This document shows, in pieces, positions 1 to 6,964 of a stretch of DNA of 8,773 nt. The notes beneath the pieces were generated by a model. That model was not told the origin of the DNA. It did not search any database and saw only the letters and a program-made list of their open reading frames with translations. Source of the stretch: Victivallales bacterium (GTDB lineage: Bacteria; Verrucomicrobiota; Lentisphaeria; Victivallales; Victivallaceae). Each line of letters opens with the position of its first letter. The stretch's first letter is position 1. The translations under genes were made by a program, and so were the position numbers. The stretch lies in the NCBI GenBank assembly GCA_030634125.1, contig DAOWBJ010000052.1, positions 1 to 8,773 of the forward strand, read 5' to 3'.

Positions 1-687
1 TTCAAAAACACTTAGAGCCTCGTTATTAAATTTACCGTCTCCGTCACCAGTTAATGACAACTGAAACAAAGCGTTTCCAAGCTCAAGATAAGCGAATTTA
101 CAATATTTTGATTTGGGATAATTTTTAATCAATTCACGCAATTGAATGAGCCCGTCTTTGACTTTATCGCCTTCTATGAGCAATACCGCAAGACGCAGTT
201 TCGCTTCCGGCGCTGTCTTGGCAAAAGGCGCGTGCTTTAATGCTTTCTTAAGCATTTCCTCGCTCCTGTCGGGACCGACAAGCCAGGGTATCCAGCGCAA
301 TGACCAGAATTCAGGATCACGATGTCCATTGTAATATTTATCAGCAATCGCATATTCACGCTCAACCAGCTTGCCGAAATCAACTTCCGCCGGGTAAGAA
401 TTTAAAAGCCTTTCGATGATAGTAAATTCTTTGTAAAGCAAATTAGCTTTCCGGTAGGATTTCATAGCCTCTTTCGCGGCAGCGGCTTTCATGCTTATAT
501 TTTTGGATAAAAACTCAGCGTCCAGAAACTTGTCCGCGGCACTGACATAATCACCGGATTTGAACTTCTTCAATCCGGATTCAAACTTTTCGGTACTTTT
601 CATATCTTTGGCTGTCACACAAAATGAAAGAGACAAAAGAATGCCCGCCAAAAAGTTTTTCCAAAAGCTGTAATTATTTTTTATCAT
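1..687 (-). CDS. Secreted TPR protein, BamD/YfiO-like (C-terminus cut off by window edge)
   Basis: The reading frame is open for 229 codons from the ATG at 687 down to base 1 with no stop, so the C-terminus lies outside the window. Residues 1-26 look like a Sec signal peptide: Lys at position 3, a hydrophobic core (FLAGILLSLSF) and a VTA-K type signal peptidase I site. There is a Cys at 23 but LSFC is a poor lipobox, so a lipoprotein is not well supported. After the signal come helical TPR-like repeats: FKSGDYVSAADKF near 42-54, then HAPFAKTAPEAKLRLAVLLIEG and IKNYPKSKYCKFAYLELG. The 'yP.s..a..A...lg' pattern is typical of BamD and related outer-membrane assembly or YbgF-type TPR proteins. 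BamD is a periplasmic scaffold of the BAM complex. That role is inferred from family resemblance only; a general TPR protein is equally possible. The Shine-Dalgarno is weak (AAGAAT). The gene is divergent from der. Confidence 0.8.
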   Translation of the reverse strand, partial: MIKNNYSFWKNFLAGILLSLSFCVTAKDMKSTEKFESGLKKFKSGDYVSAADKFLDAEFLSKNISMKAAAAKEAMKSYRKANLLYKEFTIIERLLNSYPAEVDFGKLVEREYAIADKYYNGHRDPEFWSLRWIPWLVGPDRSEEMLKKALKHAPFAKTAPEAKLRLAVLLIEGDKVKDGLIQLRELIKNYPKSKYCKFAYLELGNALFQLSLTGDGDGKFNNEALSVFE

Positions 688-776
688 ATAATTCTTATAA
701 AATTGCAATTTATTTATATTAGAAACCAATGAGTCTCTAATTTAACCCTTTTTTCATAAATTCCAAGTTAATATTT

Positions 777-803
777 AAAAAAGCCGGGGTGGTAACCCCC
801 GAC
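777..803 (-). terminator. Intrinsic-terminator-like hairpin in the TPR-gene leader
   Basis: On the minus strand GTCGGGG (803-797) pairs with CCCCGGC (789-783), including one G-U wobble that pairs only in minus-strand RNA. The loop is 7 bases and a run of at least six T follows (782-777). This is a strong Rho-independent shape, but no minus-strand gene lies between it and der. It starts at the predicted +1 of the promoter at 809-837, so it may be an attenuator or a 5' stabilising hairpin rather than an end-of-operon terminator. Confidence 0.5.
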
Positions 804-808
804 CCAAT

Positions 809-837
809 ACAATAGCGTTTCAATCGAAAACCGTCAA
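809..837 (-). promoter_or_regulatory. Sigma70-like promoter for the TPR gene
   Basis: Read on the minus strand: -35 TTGACG (837-832), a 17-base spacer and -10 TATTGT (814-809). Expected transcription start is about base 802. It points at the TPR gene at 687 and would give a leader of roughly 115 bases. No better promoter was found closer to that gene. Confidence 0.5.
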
Positions 838-917
838 TTCTACTAATATATCATCATTTGCCCAAAAATTTGCAAAAAAATATTCCATTCTTTATTACTG
901 GGTATTGTGTTAAAAAC

Positions 918-946
918 TTTGTAAAAGTCCTTTATCATGATATATT
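918..946 (+). promoter_or_regulatory. Weak candidate promoter for der
   Basis: TTTGTA (918-923), a 17-base spacer and TATATT (941-946) lie about 40 bases before der. The -35 box is poor. A second possible -10, TATAAA at 959-964, has no matching -35. A 10-bp palindrome, TATCATGATA (933-942), sits in the spacer and -10. Apart from this and the minus-strand promoter and hairpin, I see nothing else in the 688-988 gap. Confidence 0.25.
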
Positions 947-988
947 TGGGGTCGCTTGTATAAATTCCGAAACTGAAATGTAGATATT

Positions 989-2620
989 ATGGAAAACTTG
1001 AACAAAACAGAAAAAATAGAAACTGCTGAAGAAATTGAAAATGTTGAAATCGCAGCAGAAATTGAAAAAATTAAAGCGCAAACTGAAGTACGAAAGATTC
1101 CGACTGTCGCTATTGTTGGTCGTCCCAACGTTGGTAAATCCTCTTTGTTTAACGCTATTATCCGTAAACGAGTATCAATCGTACACGAAATGTGCGGCGT
1201 TACCCGCGACAGGGTTGTCGCTCCGGCATCGTGGAACGGCAAACACTTTCAACTCATGGATACTGGCGGACTGGGAACTTTTACCGGCAAAACGCGCAAT
1301 CTTGACCAGTGGGACGAACGTATTGGAGAACAAGTTGAAGTCGCTCTTGAGGGCGCGGATATATTGATTTTAGTCTGCAACGTGCAGGATGGCGTTGTTG
1401 CTCTTGATCAAGAAGTCGCTAAGCGTTTACACACCTACGGCTCCAGAGTTATTGTTGTCGCCAATAAAAGCGACAATCCGAAACTAAAGGCTGCCGCGGC
1501 GGAATTCTCCAAACTGGGATTTAAAGAACTTATTCCTGTATCATCACTTCACCGGATTAATATTGAATGGCTTTTAGACCAGCTTGTCGAAGATTTTGAC
1601 GAACTCGTGATGCCCATAGATGATCGGGACATATTCCGCGTTGCGGTGGTTGGCCGCCCGAATGTAGGCAAATCCTCCTTAATCAACGCTCTCCTCGGAG
1701 ATGAACGCGTAATTGTCAGCGATGTCGCCGGTACTACCCGGGACTCGGTTGATATTGATTTTGAACTCGAATACAAAGGCGAAAAGCTTCCCGCCTCCTT
1801 GATAGATACAGCTGGTTTCCGCAAACGCGCCAAAGTGCGCAACGTCGTCGAAATGTTCAGCATAATGCGCGCCAAAGAAGCTATCGAGCGTGCTCGTTTA
1901 GTCTTGTTCCTGGTGGAAGCTTCGCCAATGGGAACTACTGCTCAAGATCGCCGTATCGCGAGCATGGTCGAGGAATCCGGTAAAGGCTGCGTGCTGGTTA
2001 TCAACAAATATGATACTCAACGCAATGACCACAGCAAAGAAGATTTACTGAAAGAAATACGTTATTCCACGCCTGGAATGAAATATGCACCGGCAGTATT
2101 TATCAGTGCCAAAGACAAATATAATCTTGGTGGTCTTCTTGACCAGACCGCGGAAGTCATGGAACAAATGGAATTACGCATTTCCACATCAATGGTAAAT
2201 CGTGTACTTTATGACGCCTTTGAGCGGGTTTCGCCGCCGGTAACAGGAACTTCCCCCTTGAGGTTTTATTACGCCGCAATGGTCGCGAACGAACCGCCAA
2301 ATTTTCTCATGTTTGTAAATAATCCCAAATATTGCGCCGACAACTATTTGGCATATCTGAAAAACGCTTTACGCGCAGCTTTTGATTTTACTGGCCTGCC
2401 GATAATTATTATGTTGCGCGCCCGACCCAAAAAAGTTGTAAGTTTCCATACAGAAGGACGAAGTGCCAAAAATAAGCCCGGCTCAAAAGCCAGGGTTGCG
2501 AAATTCGTCCGCAAAAAGAAAAAAGAAGACAAAAAGAAAGATCGCAGTCAAAATAATCGTTCACGTCGCGGAGCCGACAGAAACCCGCCTAAAAAGCAAA
2601 GTCGCGGCAAAAAAAGATAA
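989..2620 (+). CDS. der: GTPase Der (EngA), 50S ribosome assembly
   Basis: Der carries two tandem GTPase domains and a C-terminal KH-like domain, and acts in late maturation of the 50S subunit. In domain 1, G1 GRPNVGKS is at 44-51, G2 in GVTRD at 70-74, G3 DTGG at 91-94 and G4 NKSD at 159-162. In domain 2, G1 GRPNVGKS is at 222-229, GTTRD at 248-252, DTAG at 273-276, NKYD at 339-342 and the G5 SAK at 373-375. The KH-like domain covers about 395-480 and ends in the typical GLPIIIMLRARPK stretch. At 543 residues it is longer than the usual 440-490. It has a Glu/Lys-rich N-terminal extension of about 36 residues and a strongly basic tail (about 490-543) of Lys, Arg, Asn and Pro. The ATG at 989 is the only Met before G1 in this frame, although no good Shine-Dalgarno precedes it. 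All GTPase motifs are intact. No clear terminator follows. Confidence 0.97.
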   Translation: MENLNKTEKIETAEEIENVEIAAEIEKIKAQTEVRKIPTVAIVGRPNVGKSSLFNAIIRKRVSIVHEMCGVTRDRVVAPASWNGKHFQLMDTGGLGTFTGKTRNLDQWDERIGEQVEVALEGADILILVCNVQDGVVALDQEVAKRLHTYGSRVIVVANKSDNPKLKAAAAEFSKLGFKELIPVSSLHRINIEWLLDQLVEDFDELVMPIDDRDIFRVAVVGRPNVGKSSLINALLGDERVIVSDVAGTTRDSVDIDFELEYKGEKLPASLIDTAGFRKRAKVRNVVEMFSIMRAKEAIERARLVLFLVEASPMGTTAQDRRIASMVEESGKGCVLVINKYDTQRNDHSKEDLLKEIRYSTPGMKYAPAVFISAKDKYNLGGLLDQTAEVMEQMELRISTSMVNRVLYDAFERVSPPVTGTSPLRFYYAAMVANEPPNFLMFVNNPKYCADNYLAYLKNALRAAFDFTGLPIIIMLRARPKKVVSFHTEGRSAKNKPGSKARVAKFVRKKKKEDKKKDRSQNNRSRRGADRNPPKKQSRGKKR

Positions 2621-2661
2621 TAATCGAAAATAACCACAAGTCATAATTTATTTAAAATATT

Positions 2662-3078
2662 ATGTTTTGCGAGCTGCCTAACCGCAGATATTATTCCTTT
2701 ATTCCTCATTATGATTTATCAAAACATTTAGGAATTTTATCTGTTCAGTTTGATTTTTCAATCTTATCAAATTCATCAGCCGCTAATTTTCATAAAATAA
2801 TAAAAATTATTCCTGATGATTTCACTATAACAGCCCAGAATAATTTGTGCTGTCAGTTTTTGCGGCATAAAGCGGTCCATTCTCTTCCCGGCCCGAATGA
2901 TTCGGACGCTTATCTTTTTCATGTAAAGTGTTTTCATAGATTTGACGCGTCCTCAACAGTTAACAATAAAATTAAATCTTTAATAAGAAATAAAAAAAAC
3001 ACGATTAAAAGATTTAAAAAAACTATAAATATAACAAAACCGCCCTGGCTGGATATTTTTTTTGCTTTTCTTATATAA
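2662..3078 (+). CDS. Doubtful ORF, unknown protein
   Basis: This is an open frame of 138 codons in an AT-rich gap between der and clpS. I recognise no family. It begins with ATG at 2662 but has no Shine-Dalgarno. The product is rich in Ser, Asn, Ile, Phe and His, has four Cys, and ends with a basic Lys-rich stretch and a hydrophobic tail (WLDIFFAFLI). A stop-free run this long in such AT-rich DNA is unlikely by chance, which argues for past or present coding. Against it, composition is unlike the neighbours and there are plausible short peptides on the minus strand: a 53-codon frame from ATG 2937 to stop 2776, and a hydrophobic frame without ATG ending near 2934. A hairpin, CCGAA-TGA-TTCGG (2893-2905), lies in the more GC-rich middle. 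It may be a decayed gene on either strand. Nothing else is seen in 2621-3094. Confidence 0.25.
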   Translation: MFCELPNRRYYSFIPHYDLSKHLGILSVQFDFSILSNSSAANFHKIIKIIPDDFTITAQNNLCCQFLRHKAVHSLPGPNDSDAYLFHVKCFHRFDASSTVNNKIKSLIRNKKNTIKRFKKTINITKPPWLDIFFAFLI

Positions 3079-3094
3079 ATAAACGCCTAAGTAC

Positions 3095-3123
3095 TTGATA
3101 TTTATGTTTTTTTTTACTATAAT
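3095..3123 (+). promoter_or_regulatory. Near-consensus sigma70 promoter for clpS-clpA
   Basis: -35 TTGATA (3095-3100), an exact 17-base T-rich spacer and a perfect -10 TATAAT (3118-3123). Predicted start is near 3130, giving a leader of about 47 bases to the chosen clpS ATG. This is the strongest promoter seen in the window and suggests high housekeeping expression of the clpS-clpA unit. Confidence 0.7.
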
Positions 3124-3142
3124 CATAGTTATAGACAACTAT
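3117..3142. repeat. Overlapping inverted repeats at the clpS start site (possible operator)
   Basis: CTATAA (3117-3122) is the reverse complement of TTATAG (3129-3134), and ATAGTT (3125-3130) is the reverse complement of AACTAT (3137-3142). Both pairs have 6-base arms and 6-base spacers. They cover the -10 box and start site, where a repressor could act. The DNA is AT-rich, so chance is a real alternative. Confidence 0.3.
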
Positions 3143-3176
3143 AAATTTGCGTTGGTAAAAAAACAGGATGGATTTT

Positions 3177-3479
3177 ATGTATCAAGTAAAAAAAACAGTT
3201 TTACAAGAAAATTATCAGGAACTGCAGGAACCTTCCAAATATAAGGTTCTGCTGCTTAATGATGATTATACCACAATGGATTTTGTGGTCATGGTCATGA
3301 TGGTTGTCTTTCGCAAATCATTAGAAGAATCACAAAAAGTCATGATTAATATCCACAAAAACGGCAAAGGGCTTTGCGGCATATACGCATTTGAAGTTGC
3401 GGAAACCAAAGCCGCGCAGGTCGCCGCTATGGCCGAGCAACACAAGTTCCCCCTGAAATGCAGCCTTGAGGAGGAATAA
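3177..3479 (+). CDS. clpS: ATP-dependent Clp protease adaptor ClpS
   Basis: ClpS binds proteins with bulky hydrophobic N-terminal residues (N-end rule) and delivers them to the ClpA N-domain for degradation by ClpAP. With this start it is 100 residues, normal for the family. The substrate pocket is visible: N28-D29-D30 in LLLNDDYTTMDFVV, the gatekeeper Met at 34, and H60 in INIHKNGKG. The following CGIYAFEVAETK is a family hallmark. The Pro that often precedes the gatekeeper Met is Thr here. The residues before about 20 form the flexible N-terminal arm. I chose ATG 3177 because AGGA (3165-3168) lies 8 bases before it; the ATG at 3168 overlaps that Shine-Dalgarno and has none of its own, although it would add only three residues. 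The stop is two bases before clpA. Confidence 0.95.
   Translation: MYQVKKTVLQENYQELQEPSKYKVLLLNDDYTTMDFVVMVMMVVFRKSLEESQKVMINIHKNGKGLCGIYAFEVAETKAAQVAAMAEQHKFPLKCSLEEE
3468..3475 (+). promoter_or_regulatory. Strong Shine-Dalgarno for clpA inside the clpS end
   Basis: GAGGAGGA encodes the last Glu residues of ClpS and lies 6 bases before the clpA ATG. The clpS TAA lies between it and that ATG, so ribosomes finishing clpS can reinitiate on clpA. This supports translational coupling and the start at 3482. Confidence 0.75.
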
Positions 3480-3481
3480 AC

Positions 3482-5812
3482 ATGGACACGATGCCTCTGC
3501 CTACCGCTGAACTTATAGAAATCCTTTCCAAGGCGGCTAATTTTGCTGTCGAACTCAAACATGAGATGCTGCTTGCTGAACATTTACTGTTTGTGATGAG
3601 CAAAGACGAAAATATAGAATATCTTTTCGATAGTTTTCACTTGGATGCCGGGGAGCTGCGCGAAAAATTATGGCTGTTTCTTGACAAAAAAATAGAAAAA
3701 ATAGACAGCAATATCCCTCCTGTTGAATCAGTTACTTTTAATCGTATCCTGCACAATTCATTGAATAGGGCTGCCAGCTGCGAAAAAGAAAATGTCGGCG
3801 TTATTGATGTTTTTATCTCTTTGCTCGAAGAAAAACAATCCCATGCCTGTTATTTTCTGCAGCAGGCGGGAGTTGAGCACTATCAAGTCATTAAAGAGAT
3901 CACCGGCGATGATTTTTATCAACAGGATGAGGGTGATTTCGATGAATTCAACATGTTTTCTGATTTAGAGGAAATGGGCATTGAGCCGGAAAGCGATGAA
4001 GAAGCCGAGGATGAAATCGATGAGCTTGAGGTGGGTGATGATGTCCAAAAACCTATTAAAAAACCTAAATTTAAATATCTGCGTCGTTTTTCCGTAAACC
4101 TGACAGAGCTGGCGATGCAGGGAACTATTGATCCGATAATCGGCAGAGAAAAGGAATTGCGGCGTGTTATGCAGGTGCTTTGCCGCCGCAAAAAAAACAA
4201 TCCTGTACTTGTTGGTGAAGCCGGTGTCGGCAAAACCGCTATCGTTGAAGGTCTGGCCCTGGCGATTAGCAATGAAAACGTGCCTGAGCGTTTGAAAAAC
4301 TACAATATATGGGCATTGGATATGGGTTCCTTAGTCGCCGGAACAAAGTTTCGCGGTGAATTTGAAGAACGCCTGAAAAGGGTTATTGACGACCTTAAAA
4401 AATGCACAAAAGCAATCTTGTTTGTCGATGAAATCCATGTGGTTGTAGGTGCCGGCGCAGTCAGCGCGGGTTCGCTCGACGCGTCAAACATCCTTAAGCC
4501 TGCTCTCAGCGCCGGACATATAAAGTGCATCGGCGTAACAACTTATGACGATTACAAAAATCATATTTTGAAAGATAAAGCTTTCAGCCGGCGTTTCCAG
4601 AAAATTGATGTGGCGGAACCGTCCGAAAACGATACTATCGCTATTTTGAAAGGCTTGAAACCTTATTATGAAAAGCATTACGAAACTAAATTTTCAGACA
4701 AAGCTCTTACTCGGGCAGTAACTTTAAGTTCGCGTCATATTAATGATCGCTTTCTGCCTGACAAAGCTATCGACGTAATTGATGAAGCCGGAGCCAAAAA
4801 TATTTTGCTTGATGAAAAACGTCATGATTTGATAGATGTCAAAGCTATTGAAGCCATAATCGCGCAAATGGCAAACATTCCGCCCGCGAGGATCAGTGAT
4901 TCCGATAATAAAAAACTCGCTTCACTGGAAGGTAATTTACACGCCGTCGTTTTCGGGCAGGCTGAAGCCGTGAGCAAAGTTTCCACCGCGGTGAAAATAG
5001 CCCGTGCCGGTATCGGAAATAAAGAAAAACCGATGGGATCATTTTTGTTCTGCGGCCCGACCGGATGCGGTAAAACAGAACTGGCAAAGCAGCTCGCCGG
5101 CACAATGGGAATATCGTTTATCCGTTTTGACATGAGTGAATATTCTGAAAAACATACCGTTTCCAAATTAATCGGCAGTCCTCCGGGCTATGTCGGGTTT
5201 GAACAGTCCGGCTTGTTGACCGAAGCACTGATCCGCACTCCGCATTGTGTTATTCTGCTGGACGAAATAGAGAAAGCTCATTCAGATATTTACAACATAC
5301 TTCTGCAAATAATGGATTACGGAACTTTGACCGATAATAACGGGCGCAAAGCGGATTTCCGCAACGCCGTAATTATAATGACCAGCAACGTCGGAGCCAA
5401 ACAACTGGATACAAACATCATTGGTTTCAGCGGAAATACTCAAAGCAAGCTGGCAACGCGCAAAGAAGTTGAAAAATATTTTTCACCCGAATTCCGCAAC
5501 CGTCTGGATTCAATAGTCTATTTCAACGCCTTGTCATTGGATTTGATGAAGAAGATCGTCAAGAAATTCATCGCTTCATTGTCAGTTGAATTGCATACGC
5601 GCAAAATCTCGCTGCAATTAACACCCGCGGCAATTGAATGGTTTGCCAACCAGGGCTATGATCCCAAAATGGGAGCTCGTCCCCTTGAACGCATTATCAA
5701 AAAAGAAATTCAAGAAAAATTAGCCAATGAAATTCTCTTCGGCAAGCTGGCTAAAGGCGGCAAAGTCAAAGTCTTCACTAAAGGCAAAGCCCTGAACCTC
5801 AAAATTCTTTGA
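3482..5812 (+). CDS. clpA: ATP-dependent Clp protease ATPase subunit ClpA
   Basis: ClpA is a hexameric AAA+ unfoldase that threads substrates into ClpP. It is 776 residues, close to the usual 750-760. The Clp N-domain (about 5-140) binds ClpS. In D1, Walker A GEAGVGKT is at 245-252, Walker B ILFVDE at 312-317, the pore loop at KFRG (289-292) and arginine-finger candidates in SRRFQKI. In D2, Walker A GPTGCGKT is at 525-532, Walker B VILLDE at 590-595, the pore loop GYVG at 569-572, the arginine finger in FRNRLD (671-676) and sensor 2 in GARPLERII (731-739). The ClpP-binding tripeptide is IGF (647-649). There is no ClpB-style middle coiled coil, which with the upstream clpS separates it from ClpB and ClpC. 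The N-domain to D1 linker (about 143-190) is unusually acidic. The first D1 pore aromatic is Phe where E. coli has Tyr. No clpP is in the window. Confidence 0.97.
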   Translation: MDTMPLPTAELIEILSKAANFAVELKHEMLLAEHLLFVMSKDENIEYLFDSFHLDAGELREKLWLFLDKKIEKIDSNIPPVESVTFNRILHNSLNRAASCEKENVGVIDVFISLLEEKQSHACYFLQQAGVEHYQVIKEITGDDFYQQDEGDFDEFNMFSDLEEMGIEPESDEEAEDEIDELEVGDDVQKPIKKPKFKYLRRFSVNLTELAMQGTIDPIIGREKELRRVMQVLCRRKKNNPVLVGEAGVGKTAIVEGLALAISNENVPERLKNYNIWALDMGSLVAGTKFRGEFEERLKRVIDDLKKCTKAILFVDEIHVVVGAGAVSAGSLDASNILKPALSAGHIKCIGVTTYDDYKNHILKDKAFSRRFQKIDVAEPSENDTIAILKGLKPYYEKHYETKFSDKALTRAVTLSSRHINDRFLPDKAIDVIDEAGAKNILLDEKRHDLIDVKAIEAIIAQMANIPPARISDSDNKKLASLEGNLHAVVFGQAEAVSKVSTAVKIARAGIGNKEKPMGSFLFCGPTGCGKTELAKQLAGTMGISFIRFDMSEYSEKHTVSKLIGSPPGYVGFEQSGLLTEALIRTPHCVILLDEIEKAHSDIYNILLQIMDYGTLTDNNGRKADFRNAVIIMTSNVGAKQLDTNIIGFSGNTQSKLATRKEVEKYFSPEFRNRLDSIVYFNALSLDLMKKIVKKFIASLSVELHTRKISLQLTPAAIEWFANQGYDPKMGARPLERIIKKEIQEKLANEILFGKLAKGGKVKVFTKGKALNLKIL

Positions 5813-5832
5813 AAATCTCTCTATTCGCCAAT

Positions 5833-5860
5833 TTGTTTTTCACGTTATAAGTATTATATT
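5833..5860 (+). promoter_or_regulatory. Candidate promoter for the GINT1-like gene
   Basis: TTGTTT (5833-5838), a 16-base spacer and TATATT (5855-5860) lie in the 84-base gap after clpA. The predicted start near 5867 leaves a leader of about 30 bases. There is no terminator hairpin between clpA and this gene, so read-through from clpA is also possible. Confidence 0.35.
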
Positions 5861-5896
5861 TAGAAAGCCGCTATGTTAATACTTGGGAGAATATTT

Positions 5897-6931
5897 ATGA
5901 CAAGTCAAGCAAAATCCCCAGCGAAGAAGAAATTGTCGTTTTTTGAAAAACAAAAACCTGCCGTTATCCCTGTTCTGTTTTTGATGGCATTAATCATGAG
6001 CACCGCTTATGGAATTCTGCTCCACAAATATGAACTTTTTCCCTACAAAAACCTTAAAGCGACATATCGTTCTTTGTCCAATAGAAAAACTTGCGGCCCA
6101 TGGTCGATTGGTATATATGAAGGCTCCTCGCCGTTCAACTTAAGCTCCCCCGCCGATGTTTCCAATCCTGTCCTGACAGGAAAAAACTGCGGAGACGCGG
6201 TATTTGTGGCGGATCCGTTCATGATTCGCAAAAACGGAAAATTTTTTATGTTTTTTGAAAGAGTGAGCCGTGCAAATAATCAAGGGGATATTGCTTATGC
6301 GGAAAGCACGGACGGCAGAGAGTGGAAATACAAAAAAGTTGTAATAGATGAAAAGTTTCATTTATCATATCCAAACGTCTTCGAGCGGCAAGGTGCTTAT
6401 TACATGATTCTGGAAAGCCATCAGGATTTATCGGTAAGACTGTATAAAGCGAAATCATTTCCCGGCAACTGGAAATACGTCAAAAACCTCTTGTCCGGAT
6501 ACTCTTTTGTAGATCCTTCAATATTTCGCTACAACAATAAATGGTGGATGTTTGTAACGACTCCGGTCAGTAATATTTTGAACCTTTATTATTCGAATAA
6601 TTTACAGGGTGAATGGAAGGCTCATCCAATGAATCCTGTAATAAAATTTAATAAACATATCGCCAGACCGGGGGGGAGAGTTATTATTTACAATGGAAAA
6701 CCCTACAGGTTCGCGCAGGACGACGCTCCATATTACGGTATACAAGTTTTTGCTTTTGAAATAACTGAATTGACAGAGAAAACATACGCGGAAAAAATCG
6801 TTTCCGAAAACCCTATCCTGACAAAAACCGGCAAAGGCTGGAATTCAGCAGGTATGCATCACATAGATTTGCACAAAGTCGGAAATAAATGGATAGCGGC
6901 AGTAGACGGAAGAAACTGCAAATTCGACTAA
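5897..6931 (+). CDS. Membrane-anchored GINT1 N-domain-like / GH43-like beta-propeller protein
   Basis: With the ATG at 5897 the product is 344 residues. GGGAGA (5885-5890) lies 6 bases upstream, so this start is preferred over ATG 5873. A basic N-terminus (KSPAKKK) precedes one hydrophobic segment (about 21-42), suggesting an inner-membrane anchor with the rest outside the cytoplasm. The remainder matches the propeller-like N-terminal domain of glucosamine inositolphosphorylceramide transferase (GINT1) and related GH43-like folds: ADPFMI (105-110), FMFFERV (117-123), GDIAYAESTDG (130-140), FHLSYPNVF (154-162), FVDPSIF (204-210), LQGEWKAHPMNPV (236-248), RPGGR (257-261) and a C-terminal GMHHIDLH. 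D106 and D206 sit where GH43-type folds place acidic residues. No glycosyltransferase domain follows. A role in surface glycan or lipid-sugar metabolism is inferred; the substrate is unknown. Confidence 0.75.
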   Translation: MTSQAKSPAKKKLSFFEKQKPAVIPVLFLMALIMSTAYGILLHKYELFPYKNLKATYRSLSNRKTCGPWSIGIYEGSSPFNLSSPADVSNPVLTGKNCGDAVFVADPFMIRKNGKFFMFFERVSRANNQGDIAYAESTDGREWKYKKVVIDEKFHLSYPNVFERQGAYYMILESHQDLSVRLYKAKSFPGNWKYVKNLLSGYSFVDPSIFRYNNKWWMFVTTPVSNILNLYYSNNLQGEWKAHPMNPVIKFNKHIARPGGRVIIYNGKPYRFAQDDAPYYGIQVFAFEITELTEKTYAEKIVSENPILTKTGKGWNSAGMHHIDLHKVGNKWIAAVDGRNCKFD

Positions 6932-6964
6932 AATTTTACTGATGATATAAATAACCTTTATGGC

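Noticed and set aside
146..334. Plus-strand 62-codon ORF inside the TPR gene region
   Set aside because: It lies antisense to the well-supported minus-strand TPR gene, is rich in Ser and has no ribosome site; it is a shadow frame.
910..1242. Minus-strand 110-codon ORF over the der start
   Set aside because: It is antisense to the conserved first GTPase domain of Der and its Ser/Ile-rich composition is that of a shadow frame.
3482..5812. ClpB or ClpC instead of ClpA
   Set aside because: There is no long middle-domain coiled coil or UVR-type motif between the D1 Walker B and D2 Walker A, the ClpP-binding IGF loop is present, and clpS lies directly upstream.
6669..6675. Run of seven G in the GINT1-like gene, possible frameshift
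   Set aside because: The frame continues through conserved RPGGR and onward family motifs, so there is no frameshift.
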